Positions 1 through 9,137 of a stretch of DNA of 64,000 nt are shown piece by piece. The DNA comes from Nostoc sp. 'Peltigera membranacea cyanobiont' N6 (GTDB lineage: Bacteria > Cyanobacteriota > Cyanobacteriia > Cyanobacteriales > Nostocaceae). A program made the translations under genes and the position numbers. Position 1 is the stretch's first letter. Every line of letters starts with the position of its first letter. The DNA is taken from NCBI RefSeq assembly GCF_002949735.1, contig NZ_CP026681.1, positions 1,674,001-1,738,000 on the forward strand, written 5' to 3'. Below the pieces are notes generated by a model, which saw only the letters and a list, made by a program, of their open reading frames with translations, was not told the origin of the DNA and did no database searches.

Positions 1-2711
1 TAGAATTACCGACAGCTTTGAAGGGAATGCTAAACTTTGCTAACCCCGACTCAATGCCCGGACAAGTTGCTGCTACAACTGTTGGTACAGCTGTTGAGAC
101 TCTTGCTCATAAATATATTTCTGGAGAAAATATTAAACAAGTCATCAAAACAGTTGAACGACTGCGAAAAGAAAAAATGGCTTTCACCATCGATTTACTT
201 GGTGAGGCAGTAATTACCGAAGCCGAAGCGCAGTCTTATCTAGAACGCTATCTAGAATTAATGCAACAATTGGTGGAAGCATCAAAGAATTGGGCAGCTA
301 TCCCGGCGATTGATGAGGCTGATGGCGAAATAATCCCAAAAGTTCAGGTTTCTGTGAAGTTAACGGCGTTTTATTCTCAATTTGACCCTTTAGATGCTAA
401 AGGTAGTGAGGAGAGAGTTAGCGATCGCATTCGTACTCTCTTACGTCGTGCTAAAGAGTTGGGCGCAGCTGTGCATTTTGATATGGAACAGTATGCTTAT
501 AAGGATATAACTCTCAGCATCCTGAAAAAACTCTTATTAGAAGAAGAGTTTCGGCAACGCATAGATATTGGCATGACAATTCAAGCATATCTGCGTGATA
601 GCGAGCAAGATACCAAAGATTTGATTTCTTGGTTGAAAGAACGCGGTTATCCCCTAACAATCCGCTTAGTGAAAGGCGCATATTGGGATCAAGAAACTAT
701 CAAAGCAGCCCAGAAGCATTGGAAACAGCCAGTTTACAACGATAAAGCGGCAACTGATGCTAACTTTGAAACCATCACTCAGTTATTGCTAGAAAATCAT
801 CAATATGTGTATTCTGCCATTGGTAGCCATAATGTGCGATCGCACTCTCGCGCCATTGCTATAGCTGAAAGTTTAAATGTCCCCCGCCGTCGCTTTGAAT
901 TACAAGTCCTCTACGGTATGGGTGATAAAGTTGCAAAAGCTTTGGTTGACAAGGGTTATCGAGTCAGAGTTTACTGTCCCTACGGTGAATTGTTGCCTGG
1001 AATGGCCTATTTAATTCGCCGATTGTTAGAAAATACAGCTAATAGTTCTTTTTTACGGCAAAATCTCGAAAATCGACCAATTGAAGAGTTATTAGCGCCG
1101 CCAATTGTCAAAGAAGAGAAGAAATCTTTAACTATTGACTCTCATTTCCTCGGTGCTGCTGATACCGATTATGCGGTGGAAGAGATAAGAACGAAAACGG
1201 CGAAAGCTTTCCAAAGCGTTCGTCAACAACTTGGTAAAACTTATTTGCCGTTGATTAATGGAGAATATGTTAATCCGCCGGAATTTGTTGATTCTCTCAA
1301 TCCTTCTAATTTCAGTCAAGTAGTTGGTAAAGTTGGGCTGATTAGTGTTGAACAGGCTGAACAAGCGATGCAAGCAGCCAAAGCAGCGTTTCCTGGGTGG
1401 AGGAAAACACCCGCGAAACAACGCGCTGATATTTTGCGGAAAGCCGGTGATTTGATGGAACTCCGCCGCGCCGAACTTTCAGCTTGGATAGTTTTGGAAG
1501 TTGGAAAACCAGTTAAGGAAGCTGATGGTGAGGTTTCGGAAGCGATAGACTTTTGTCGATACTACGCTGATGAGATAGAACGGCTAGATAAAGGTGTCAA
1601 TTATGACCTTGCTGGGGAAACCAATCGTTATATCTACCATCCACGGGGAATTGTTGTTGTAATTTCTCCCTGGAATTTCCCCCTAGCGATCGCATGTGGA
1701 ATGACTGTTGCTGCTTTAGTTTCAGGGAATTGTACTCTCCTCAAACCTGCGGAAACATCTTCTGTAATTGCAGCGAAACTCACAGAAATCTTGATAGATG
1801 CTGGTTTTCCTAAAGGTGTATTTCAATACGTACCTGGGAAGGGTTCGCAAGTCGGGGCTTATTTGGTAAATCATCCAGATACTCATGTAATTGCTTTTAC
1901 TGGTTCTCAAGAAGTCGGATGTCGAATTTACGCAGAAGCGGCAACCCTAAAACCCGGACAAAAACACATGAAACGGGTGATTGCGGAAATGGGTGGCAAG
2001 AATGCAATTATTGTCGATGAAAGTGCTGATTTAGACCAAGCAGTTGTGGGTGTAGTGCAGTCGGCATTTGGTTATAGCGGACAAAAATGTTCTGCTGCTT
2101 CCAGGGTGATTGTGCTGGAACCAATTTATGAAGCCTTTGTACAACGATTGGTAGAAGCCACAAAATCCTTGAACATTGGGGAAGCAGAGTTACCTAGTAC
2201 CCAAGTTGGGCCAGTAATTGATGCCAATGCCCGCGATCGCATCCGCGAGTATATTGAGAAGGGTAAGGCAGAAGCACAATTAGCTTTGGAATTACCAGCA
2301 CCGGAACAAGGATATTTTATCGGCCCTGTGATTTTTAGTGAAGTCTCGCCAAATGCCGTAATTTCGCAGGAAGAAATTTTTGGCCCTGTGCTGGCGGTAA
2401 TTCGGGTAAAAGATTTTCAAGAAGCCTTAACAGTCGCCAACAGTACAAACTTCGCCTTAACTGGCGGACTTTATTCTAGAACGCCTTCGCACATTCAGCA
2501 GGCGCAGACAGAGTTTGAAGTTGGGAATTTGTACATCAATCGCAATATTACCGGAGCGATCGTTGGGCGGCAACCCTTTGGTGGATTCAAACTTTCTGGA
2601 GTAGGTTCTAAAGCAGGGGGGCCTGATTACCTCCTGCAATTCTTGGAACCACGGGCGGTAACAGAAAATATTCAGCGTCAAGGTTTTGCACCAATTGAAG
2701 GTGCAGATTAA
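1..2711 (+). CDS. putA: Bifunctional proline dehydrogenase / delta-1-pyrroline-5-carboxylate dehydrogenase (5' end outside window)
   Basis: The protein oxidises proline to P5C with an FAD domain and then P5C to glutamate with an NAD-dependent aldehyde dehydrogenase domain, so it serves proline catabolism. The frame is open to the left edge of the window, and the first in-window start-like codon (TTG at 18) lies inside a conserved stretch, so the true start is upstream. Roughly the first 370 visible residues are the proline dehydrogenase barrel, with RLVKGAYWD and GSHNVRSH. From about residue 410 on it is an aldehyde dehydrogenase with ISPWNFPLAI, FTGSQEVG, the general base in EMGGKN and the catalytic Cys in SGQKCSAASR. 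It lacks the N-terminal DNA-binding domain of enterobacterial PutA as far as can be seen. The family call is secure; only the 5' extent is unknown. Confidence 0.95.
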   Translation, partial: ELPTALKGMLNFANPDSMPGQVAATTVGTAVETLAHKYISGENIKQVIKTVERLRKEKMAFTIDLLGEAVITEAEAQSYLERYLELMQQLVEASKNWAAIPAIDEADGEIIPKVQVSVKLTAFYSQFDPLDAKGSEERVSDRIRTLLRRAKELGAAVHFDMEQYAYKDITLSILKKLLLEEEFRQRIDIGMTIQAYLRDSEQDTKDLISWLKERGYPLTIRLVKGAYWDQETIKAAQKHWKQPVYNDKAATDANFETITQLLLENHQYVYSAIGSHNVRSHSRAIAIAESLNVPRRRFELQVLYGMGDKVAKALVDKGYRVRVYCPYGELLPGMAYLIRRLLENTANSSFLRQNLENRPIEELLAPPIVKEEKKSLTIDSHFLGAADTDYAVEEIRTKTAKAFQSVRQQLGKTYLPLINGEYVNPPEFVDSLNPSNFSQVVGKVGLISVEQAEQAMQAAKAAFPGWRKTPAKQRADILRKAGDLMELRRAELSAWIVLEVGKPVKEADGEVSEAIDFCRYYADEIERLDKGVNYDLAGETNRYIYHPRGIVVVISPWNFPLAIACGMTVAALVSGNCTLLKPAETSSVIAAKLTEILIDAGFPKGVFQYVPGKGSQVGAYLVNHPDTHVIAFTGSQEVGCRIYAEAATLKPGQKHMKRVIAEMGGKNAIIVDESADLDQAVVGVVQSAFGYSGQKCSAASRVIVLEPIYEAFVQRLVEATKSLNIGEAELPSTQVGPVIDANARDRIREYIEKGKAEAQLALELPAPEQGYFIGPVIFSEVSPNAVISQEEIFGPVLAVIRVKDFQEALTVANSTNFALTGGLYSRTPSHIQQAQTEFEVGNLYINRNITGAIVGRQPFGGFKLSGVGSKAGGPDYLLQFLEPRAVTENIQRQGFAPIEGAD

Positions 2712-2732
2712 ACAATTCTTAGTTCGTAATAA

Positions 2733-2783
2733 CGCTCTCTATGAGATGCTTGCTTCCGCCTTCGCGGAGCGTCTCATAGAGAA
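2733..2783. repeat. Dispersed palindromic repeat
   Basis: Arms CTCTATGAGA (2737-2746) and TCTCATAGAG (2772-2781) are exact inverted complements around a loop rich in CTTGCTTCCGC. A related, more degenerate unit follows the hypothetical gene ending at 53615. This is one of the short hairpin repeats scattered between genes in this genome. The rest of 2784-3127 contains a second AT-rich repeat-like stretch and no gene that I can see. Confidence 0.6.
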
Positions 2784-3127
2784 GGGGGTACACAGACTCG
2801 TTACCGCTACGCTAACGTAATTATGTTTTGTGATGGGGATTTCAACCCCTATGGAATTACGAATTACATAAGCATAGCGGTAGCGATAACAAGATATCAA
2901 GTGTTATTAGTAATTACGAATTACGATTAAGCAATTACATGAAAATTGTTTTCGGTTAGTGACATTACGTTTTTATATTAATTGCAGTAATGCCTATCTT
3001 GAAAAGTTAAGATGACTTCTCACTGGATTGGTCTATGTTTATAAGGAAGATCAAAAGCGACATCGCTTTTGGCATGATTTTACAATACCTCTTTAGGACT
3101 AAAAATATGAATGCGATCGCCTAATAT

Positions 3128-4957
3128 CTAAAGTGGTGTTTGGTTGATTTGAAATTCTTCATCTTCTTCATCTTCTCCATCTTCTCCAGCTTCTGAAAGC
3201 ACTGGATTTGGTAGAAATAGAGTGAACTGACTACCCTTTCCCAAAATAGATGTAAAGGTCACATCGCCACCATGCAAACGCGCTAATTTGCGTGTTAAAG
3301 CTAAACCCAAACCAGTGCCTTCGTACTGACGATTTAAGCTACTGTCAAGCTGTTTAAATGGTTCAAATATAAATTTAAACTGACTTGGTTCTATACCAAT
3401 TCCAGTATCTGAAACTGTAAAGGTTATTCCTGATGGTACTTTTTTCACTACTAGCGATATATTGCCGATTGGAGTGAATTTAATCGCATTTGTGAGCAAA
3501 TTTAGTAGCATTTGCTTGCTGCGCCGCTCATCAGCAATACAAATATTCTCTGGGAGATCAATTTTACAGGTAAGTTGTAACCCCTTTTCTACGGCGCGAT
3601 CGCGCACTGTCCAGATGGCATAATTACATAAATCTGACACTGGGAAAGGTGACAGTAACAATTCCTCTTTACCTGCTTCTACCTTAGATAAATCAAGGAT
3701 ATCGTTAATCATTGCCAGCAAATGCTCACCACTACTATATATACAACTTACATATTCGTTCTGTTTTTCATTGAGAGAGCCAACTATTTCTTGTTGCAGT
3801 AGTTGTGATAAGCCCATAATCGCATTTAGAGGTGTCCGCAACTCATGGCTCATGGTTGCTAAAAATTCACTTTTTGCCCGATTAGCAGCTTCTGCTGCTT
3901 CTTGAGAGGCACGCAGTTTCAACTCTGTTTCCTTGCGTTCAGTAATATCCTCAATCATCGCTAGAAAAAACTCAGGTTCACCATTGCTGTCTGGTATAAC
4001 AGAAACAGAGATATGAGTCCAAACTAAGCTACCATTTTGATGCAGGCAGCGTCTTTCCATCTCAATGTGATGTCTTTCGACAAACTGTTCCTGATGTTTG
4101 GAGGGTTGGAAGCCTAACTTGGAAATTTTCGTTGAGTTTGTACGAATTCCTGACATTAGTTGTTTGTAAAGTTTTAAATCCCCTTTTTGTATAGAAATGT
4201 AATCTGTAAAGCGCTTGCCATATAGTTCTTCTCGGCTGTATCCTAAAATCTCACACAGTACCGGATTGGTATCGACTATCTGGGCTTTCATATCTATAAG
4301 TCCAATACCGATAGAAGAACGCTCAAAAATCGCTCGGAATTGCGCCTCACTCTGTCGCAGTGCTTCCTGTACAATATTTCGCTCGCTTGCTTCTATAGCC
4401 AAGGTCACGAAATCTGCTATTGAGCCAGCAAAAGTCTCTTCTTCTGAAGTCCATTGGCGACTTTCGCCTATGTGTTCGTGGCAGACTACGCCCACTAAAC
4501 AACCCTCTAGCCAAATAGCTGCATCTAGCACGGATGTGATGCCCAAAACAGAAAGATAAGACTCGGATAATTCTTGGGTTCTTGTATCGTTTCTGGCATC
4601 ATCTGCGGCAATAGTGCGTTCCTCTTCTAAAGCCTGGAAATAAGCTGGATAATTTTCTTGTGAAAGCGAGTTACCAAAGCTATGCTCTTTAGTGCTTGTG
4701 TCGTATAAGTCAATACATTCAATTTTTGAGCGTTCTTCATTATATAACCACACCCCGACTCGCTTTACTAAGAGCGTCTGAGCAGCAGTTTCCGTAATCT
4801 CTCTTAATACTGCATTGAGATTTCCTTGTTGAAAAGTCTTGCTTCTTGCCAGTTGCACCAGTGTTTGGCTTTGTTTTCGCCGACTATTTTCTCTAATTTG
4901 TAAAGCCTCTTGGGCGTACTTTTGCTCTGTAATATCTCTAGTTGACACCACCTGCAT
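3128..4957 (-). CDS. GAF-PAS sensor histidine kinase, N-terminally truncated
   Basis: This is a predicted autophosphorylating sensor kinase. A GAF domain spans about residues 45-190 and a PAS/PAC domain about 205-340, ending in EDITERKE. HisKA follows with H371 in SHELRTPLN, then a HATPase_c domain with the N box (NLLTNAIKF), G1 (DTGIGI) and G2 (GTGLGLAL). The C-terminal tail is acidic (GEDGEDEEDEE). No response-regulator domain or membrane segment is seen. The first residues (VVSTRDITEQK) are the end of another PAS/PAC domain, and that domain's remains continue upstream in the same frame across two stop codons. The ATG at 4957 is therefore probably an internal Met, and it is unclear whether the gene is still expressed. 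No cognate regulator is adjacent. Confidence 0.8.
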   Translation of the reverse strand: MQVVSTRDITEQKYAQEALQIRENSRRKQSQTLVQLARSKTFQQGNLNAVLREITETAAQTLLVKRVGVWLYNEERSKIECIDLYDTSTKEHSFGNSLSQENYPAYFQALEEERTIAADDARNDTRTQELSESYLSVLGITSVLDAAIWLEGCLVGVVCHEHIGESRQWTSEEETFAGSIADFVTLAIEASERNIVQEALRQSEAQFRAIFERSSIGIGLIDMKAQIVDTNPVLCEILGYSREELYGKRFTDYISIQKGDLKLYKQLMSGIRTNSTKISKLGFQPSKHQEQFVERHHIEMERRCLHQNGSLVWTHISVSVIPDSNGEPEFFLAMIEDITERKETELKLRASQEAAEAANRAKSEFLATMSHELRTPLNAIMGLSQLLQQEIVGSLNEKQNEYVSCIYSSGEHLLAMINDILDLSKVEAGKEELLLSPFPVSDLCNYAIWTVRDRAVEKGLQLTCKIDLPENICIADERRSKQMLLNLLTNAIKFTPIGNISLVVKKVPSGITFTVSDTGIGIEPSQFKFIFEPFKQLDSSLNRQYEGTGLGLALTRKLARLHGGDVTFTSILGKGSQFTLFLPNPVLSEAGEDGEDEEDEEFQINQTPL

Positions 4958-5068
4958 TACTTGACCTCAAGAAGAAATAATTTTACCTTATAGTTCTACG
5001 GAAAAAGTAGAACTATCCTTGTATAAATACAATTCCTTAATATGATTTTTCATAACCGGAAAAAACAT
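4958..5068 (-). pseudogene. Decayed PAS domain, former N-terminal part of the adjacent kinase
   Basis: Reading in frame upstream of the kinase Met gives a recognisable PAS tail: NHIKELYLYKDSSTFSVEL, stop (TAA, 4988-4990), GKIISS, stop (TGA, 4967-4969), GQVMQVVSTRDITEQ. The pattern of an acyl-DGS-type loop, then VEL-G, then VVSTRDITE is the usual PAS/PAC ending. Two separate nonsense codons without a frame change indicate decay by point mutation. Further upstream (to about 5480) I see no intact domain or gene. Confidence 0.6.
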
Positions 5069-5480
5069 TTTGTTTCATCAAATCTTCTTATTCTGAATAA
5101 CGAGTTTCAAACGAGATTTTGCTATAGCAATCCTAGATCGTTCCTGAGGGATAAGCTCCTCGATTTCTTGGAAAAGTAGGGGATCTGTCACTTTCAATTT
5201 TCATAAATCAAATATGATTGCCATAGTTAATTCTAATACTTTATGTGAGTAATTGTTACTAAGTATAACTAACATTTAAAAAATCTTTTACTAAGTAATT
5301 ATGCCATAGAGATGGCAAAAAATCAAACAAGATTTTTAAGCCCTCCTCCCTTGTTACACAGCAATCTCACAGATAATTGGTATGACTACCAAAACACCAT
5401 TGATTCTCCTGGAGAAAGATACTTAATTACTCAAATTTTGCGAATATTAAGGTGACACCAGCTTTTATGGAGGTGGAGCG

Positions 5481-6407
5481 ATGACGGATAGTAATTTGAG
5501 AATTGTTTCCCTGATTCCCGGTGGAACAGAGATTTTAGCGGCACTAGGGTTGGTTAATGCTATTGTGGGGCGATCGCACGAATGCGATTACCCTCCAGAA
5601 ATCCTTAATCGCCCCGTTTGTACCCAAGCACGCTTAGACTCTAATGCCTCCAGCAGCCAAATTCACAATGATGTGAACAATTTATTGCAATCTGCTCTCA
5701 GTATTTATGAAATCAAAACAGATGTTTTAGAGCAGTTGCAGCCTACCCACATTCTCACTCAAGACCAGTGCGATGTTTGTGCTGTCAGTTTACACGAAGT
5801 TGAAAAGGCAGTTGCTACACTCATTGACAGTAAACCGCAGATTATTTCTTTACAACCCAATATTCTTAAAGATGTTTGGGCTGATATTGAGCGAGTTGGT
5901 AATACCTTCGAGGTAGACTCGGTAAAAGTCTTAGAAAATTTAGAAGCTCGTGTAAAAATTTGTCAGCAAAGAATCCAAGGACTTTCTTTACACGAACAGC
6001 CTACTGTCGCCTGTATTGAGTGGATCGATCCTTTGATGGTGGCGGCTAATTGGATTCCTGAATTAGTTAACTTGGCAGGAGGACAGTCTCTATTTTGTGT
6101 TAAAGGTCAGCCTTCTCCTATTTTGCCGTGGGAGACACTATTAACAACTAATCCAGATGTAATTGTTTTTATGCCTTGTGGCTTTGATTTAAATCGCACT
6201 CGCCAAGAAGCTAAGTTGTTAACTCAACGTCCAGAGTGGGAAAAACTCCACGCTACGCAAGCTGGTAGGGTGTACATTACTGATGGCAATTCTTATTTTA
6301 ATCGTCCAGGTCCGAGACTGGTAGATTCTCTAGAAATCTTGGCAGAAATTTTGCATCCAGAAATTTTTCAATACGGTTACAAAGGAACAGCTTGGGAACT
6401 TGTGTAA
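5481..6407 (+). CDS. BtuF-like cobalamin/metal-chelate binding protein (periplasmic binding protein type III fold)
   Basis: 308 residues resembling BtuF/FhuD-type binding proteins (Peripla_BP_2). The N-terminal strand is IVSLIPGGTEILAALGL, followed by VGRSHECDYP, a mid-region LQPTHILTQDQCDVCA, and a C-terminal lobe with NPDVIVFMPCGF. There is no signal peptide, which is common for the cyanobacterial and bacterial cytosolic-looking 'cobalamin-binding protein' subgroup, so a periplasmic role is not shown by the sequence. The ATG is preceded by a strong GGAGGTGGAG ribosome site. No permease or ATPase gene is adjacent, and I see no cobalamin riboswitch in the 5' region. The ligand is inferred only from family resemblance. 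Confidence 0.75.
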   Translation: MTDSNLRIVSLIPGGTEILAALGLVNAIVGRSHECDYPPEILNRPVCTQARLDSNASSSQIHNDVNNLLQSALSIYEIKTDVLEQLQPTHILTQDQCDVCAVSLHEVEKAVATLIDSKPQIISLQPNILKDVWADIERVGNTFEVDSVKVLENLEARVKICQQRIQGLSLHEQPTVACIEWIDPLMVAANWIPELVNLAGGQSLFCVKGQPSPILPWETLLTTNPDVIVFMPCGFDLNRTRQEAKLLTQRPEWEKLHATQAGRVYITDGNSYFNRPGPRLVDSLEILAEILHPEIFQYGYKGTAWELV

Positions 6408-6529
6408 GGAAGAATTCCGAACTCAGGAGTCAGAATGGGCTAAACCTTAGCTATCCGCTAACAGTATGAATTGGAGTCAGATGGCATTATAAGGGATTTC
6501 CAAGTAAAAAAAATATTCCGTCGCAGAGG

Positions 6530-6575
6530 GACAAGGGGGACAAGGGGGACAAGGAAGACAAGGGAGACAAGGAAG
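6530..6575. repeat. Purine-rich tandem repeat (GACAAGGGG type)
   Basis: About five imperfect 9-bp units of GACAAGGGG/GACAAGGAA follow each other. The run lies in the gap between the BtuF-like gene and the convergent transporter genes. No gene is visible between 6408 and 6681. Confidence 0.7.
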
Positions 6576-6681
6576 AAAGAAGTCTAGTTGAGTAGACAAA
6601 TTGAATAATTTATTTTTTGGAGTTCCCTAATTTCATCGCTTGATGGGTCAAGTATTCTGAATTATCTCTTTTGATTCCTTT

Positions 6682-6984
6682 TTATGGTGTTGGTTCAGAA
6701 TCTGTCGATGGTTCATTGTTAAATAACAGCAGGCGTGCAGCGAGGATGGCAAATCCGATAGCAGCGATCGCTTTTAAAACGCGTGTAGGTAATAATTCAG
6801 CTACTGCACCCCCTGCTAACGCTCCCAATAGGCTTGTCAACAGCAATGCACCAGCTGAACCAAAAAATACTGCCCGTGGAGAATTAGAACGCCCCGAAAG
6901 TGCGATCGCTGCTAGCTGACTTTTGTCACCCAATTCTGATAAAAAAACTGTAATAAAGCTCAGTCCTAAAAGATGCCAATCCAT
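6682..6984 (-). CDS. GDT1/TMEM165 (UPF0016) family cation exporter, half-length protein
   Basis: 100 residues, the size of one half of a canonical two-repeat GDT1 protein. It carries the family signature in SELGDKSQLAAIAL (E-x-G-D-K-S/T), then two more hydrophobic segments (about residues 35-60 and 65-85). Family members move Mn2+ or Ca2+ out of the cytosol; in cyanobacteria the related Mnx protein exports Mn2+ toward the thylakoid lumen or periplasm. It lies downstream of, and co-directional with, the second half-length gene (7056-7487), which suggests the two products form the heterodimeric equivalent of a full-length transporter. A short alanine/proline tail ends the protein. Confidence 0.85.
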   Translation of the reverse strand: MDWHLLGLSFITVFLSELGDKSQLAAIALSGRSNSPRAVFFGSAGALLLTSLLGALAGGAVAELLPTRVLKAIAAIGFAILAARLLLFNNEPSTDSEPTP

Positions 6985-7021
6985 ATTATTTCAGGGGGAA
7001 TGGAGAATAGGGGAGTTTTTG

Positions 7022-7064
7022 TAATGACTAATGACTAATGACTAATGACTAATGACTAATGACT
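7022..7064. repeat. Short tandem heptamer repeat (TAATGAC, about 6 units)
   Basis: Six consecutive copies of TAATGACT-type heptamers separate the two GDT1 half-genes. This is the STRR class typical of heterocystous cyanobacteria. The same heptamer recurs near 26510, 50330, 52960 and 61530. Confidence 0.9.
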
Positions 7065-7487
7065 AGTAAATACATCCCAAAACAACATTAGAGAAATTAC
7101 TAACAACATCACGCCTGCTGATTTTTCTACAGTTTTTGGGCTGAGTCGGCTGGATATCCAACTGCCTAAAAGCACACCCAATAAGCTGGTGGTTATCAAT
7201 GCCGCCGCCGATCCGATAAATACCACCCACGGCGAATGAGATTGTGCGCTCATTAACAGAGTGGATAACTGAGTTTTATCTCCAATTTCTGCTAGAAAAA
7301 TGGTTACAAAAGTTGTACCAAAAACTACTAACACTGATTCCTGCTTTTGACGACTCTCGGCAACTACAGGCTGAACTGGCTGGGCGATCGCAGGAGTTAA
7401 GCTAAAATCATTGCTGTCTTTAAGTTCTAGCTCGATGTCAGTCTGAGCTATGCCAGAAATCTCCAAAGGTGCAGAGTCAAGTTTCAC
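7056..7487 (-). CDS. GDT1/TMEM165 (UPF0016) family cation exporter, half-length partner
   Basis: 143 residues. About the first 50 residues are a polar, probably cytosolic extension. The transporter repeat then starts with FVTIFLAEIGDKTQLSTLL, containing the E-x-G-D-K-T motif, followed by hydrophobic segments near residues 85-110 and 115-140. Together with the 100-residue gene downstream it supplies the two inverted repeats that are fused in most GDT1 proteins. I looked for the Mn2+-sensing yybP-ykoY riboswitch in the 5' region and did not see it. The 3' end overlaps the STRR block slightly. Substrate (Mn2+ or Ca2+) is inferred from the family. Confidence 0.85.
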   Translation of the reverse strand: MKLDSAPLEISGIAQTDIELELKDSNDFSLTPAIAQPVQPVVAESRQKQESVLVVFGTTFVTIFLAEIGDKTQLSTLLMSAQSHSPWVVFIGSAAALITTSLLGVLLGSWISSRLSPKTVEKSAGVMLLVISLMLFWDVFTSH

Positions 7488-7617
7488 AGGCAGTAGTTTT
7501 GGTTGCTAGATTGTTTTCATATTTCTATCATATTCTCAGATTGTTGTAATAAATTGCAACTACATAATAAATAAAGACAAAAAAATTATGGGGTGTCTTT
7601 GTGTGCTTGCATCCTGC

Positions 7618-7968
7618 TTACAGCCCAACAGCTTTATCGAAGCGTAGAATTTCTAAGCTGCGATCGCCGTATACTCCTTCTATTTGCTGACGACAGCAGT
7701 CAATAGCAAAATCGTTGACTTCTTCAGGTTCAACCCCATACATATCTTGAAAAACTTCTGATTCCACGCGGCAGAAACGAGGACGATCTGCGTAGATCCG
7801 ACATTCTCGCGTGGTCTGGTCGAAATTAACGCACCATCCATCTTCACCTACCATGCTGAAATAGAGTTCTAGTTCTGGTGGAGAGAGATACTCATCCAAA
7901 TCTGGACGATCTGCTGGTTCGAGATTACAGCAGGCTCCACATTGCTTTACACATTGCCAAGTTGCCAT
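7618..7968 (-). CDS. YkgJ-type cysteine-cluster protein
   Basis: 116 residues starting MATWQCVKQCGACCNLEP. The frame is open further upstream, but the extra 31 residues look non-coding, so I chose the ATG at 7968. The CxxCGACC motif at residues 6-14, the later C in RECRIYADRPRFCR and the CC in DFAIDCCRQ form the cysteine set of the YkgJ / UPF0153 family, which is thought to bind zinc or an iron-sulfur cluster. The exact function of this family is not established. It is a small soluble protein, monocistronic as far as can be seen. Confidence 0.85.
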   Translation of the reverse strand: MATWQCVKQCGACCNLEPADRPDLDEYLSPPELELYFSMVGEDGWCVNFDQTTRECRIYADRPRFCRVESEVFQDMYGVEPEEVNDFAIDCCRQQIEGVYGDRSLEILRFDKAVGL

Positions 7969-8061
7969 AGGGAGTGGGGAATAGGGAATGAGGCGAGTAA
8001 CGCACGATCTAGAATCAGTCGCGGTCTTTGACTTAGCAAAGCCCAGGATGCTCCATGACAA

Positions 8062-8664
8062 CCTAGCACGAACTTAGTTTTCAAAGTTCCCTGCACATAA
8101 AAAAAGATACAATTCTCAAGTAGCAATAGTTTTGAGATAGAGATCATCTACCTTAATGGAAAAAACTATATAAGTAGGCAGGCACAAATAAATATAACTA
8201 TGTAACGAAAAGTAAAAGCGGTGAAAACCTTATGATTGCTTCACTTCGCTTTGCTACGTTCGCAATGACATAGTTATAAATTTTCTCACCCACCTACTTA
8301 TGCTCAAATTATTTAACCGCTATCTTCTTGGAATATTTTAAGAAGATAAATTGTGGTGTGGTTTAATCTAGAAGTGTAATAAAAGTTTATTTTTTTATCA
8401 ATAGTTGTGTTTAGCGATCGCACCTTTTTTCCTAACCTCACAAAATCGCATTGCTCCCTTCGATACTAGCTAATAGGTGAAAAATCTAGGTAAGTCTAAA
8501 GAAATACTAAAGGCAAAACGATAAAAAAAAAATCAAGATACATTTAGGTAGATTTGAATACCATCAACAACATAGTACCAATCTTCAAATTTGCAGATTA
8601 ATACTTTTGCTTGGGGTAATTTAATTAAGCTGAACGGTTTGCTGATTAATTAGAACAATAAGCA
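8062..8664. other. Intergenic region with degenerate palindromic repeat
   Basis: About 600 bases with no supported gene. Around 8198-8276 an AACTATGT / ACATAGTT pair brackets an imperfect GATTGCTTCACTTCGCTTTG element. This is a degenerate relative of the perfect 26-bp inverted repeat at 54639-54701. The remainder is AT-rich and probably carries the promoter of the secreted-protein gene at 8695. Confidence 0.5.
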
Positions 8665-8694
8665 ATGAACTGCTTGCCACGGAGAAACTATCAC

Positions 8695-9120
8695 ATGAAA
8701 AACTCTGCCTTGACTCTTATTCGTAGTATTTTAGCCGCCTCGGTCATCACCACATCGCTCACATTTAGCTTCACTGCACCGTCGTTAGCTCAAGCTCATA
8801 CGACCGTACGGTTTTCCGCTGGCAAAGACAACACTTTTATACGGTCTTCGATTACGGGCAACCAATACCATGACTACATTCTAAATGCGCGGGCAGGGCA
8901 GAGGCTGTCGGTTTCGTTGATTACCAATGGAGCAGCATACTTCAACATTCTCTCACCAGGCAGCACAGATCGGGCAATTTATAACAGCTCAATATCGGGC
9001 AACGATGGAAGCGTTCGTTTGTCACAGAGTGGCAACTATATAGTTCGTGTGTATCTAAAGGGTGGCAATAAGGACAGAAATCGAACGATTCCTTTTAAAC
9101 TTTCAGTCGGTATCTTGTAA
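8695..9120 (+). CDS. Secreted beta-rich protein resembling g-type lysozyme inhibitors (PliG/YcgK-like)
   Basis: 141 residues from the ATG at 8695. The frame extends ten codons upstream, but GGAG at 8681-8684 and the signal peptide fit the internal ATG. A signal peptide (KNSALTLIRSILAAS, then a hydrophobic core, cleavage near SLAQA) is followed by one compact domain. That domain has VRFSAGKDNTFIRSSITG, YHDYILNARAGQRLSVSL, YFNILSPGS and SGNYIVRVYLKGG. This pattern (ARAGQ, FN-L-PPGS, GDY-VRVYLM) recalls the domain of PliG-type inhibitors and their many secreted relatives. The lysozyme-inhibitor role is a resemblance only. It lies just upstream of a MITE and shows no operon partner. Confidence 0.6.
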   Translation: MKNSALTLIRSILAASVITTSLTFSFTAPSLAQAHTTVRFSAGKDNTFIRSSITGNQYHDYILNARAGQRLSVSLITNGAAYFNILSPGSTDRAIYNSSISGNDGSVRLSQSGNYIVRVYLKGGNKDRNRTIPFKLSVGIL

Positions 9121-9137
9121 TGCTTGCTTATCAATAC

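Noticed and set aside
5200..5480. Cobalamin riboswitch before the BtuF-like gene
   Set aside because: No B12-box-like sequence or convincing fold was seen.
7488..7617. Mn2+-responsive yybP-ykoY riboswitch before the GDT1 pair
   Set aside because: None of the conserved sequence of that riboswitch is visible in the 5' region.
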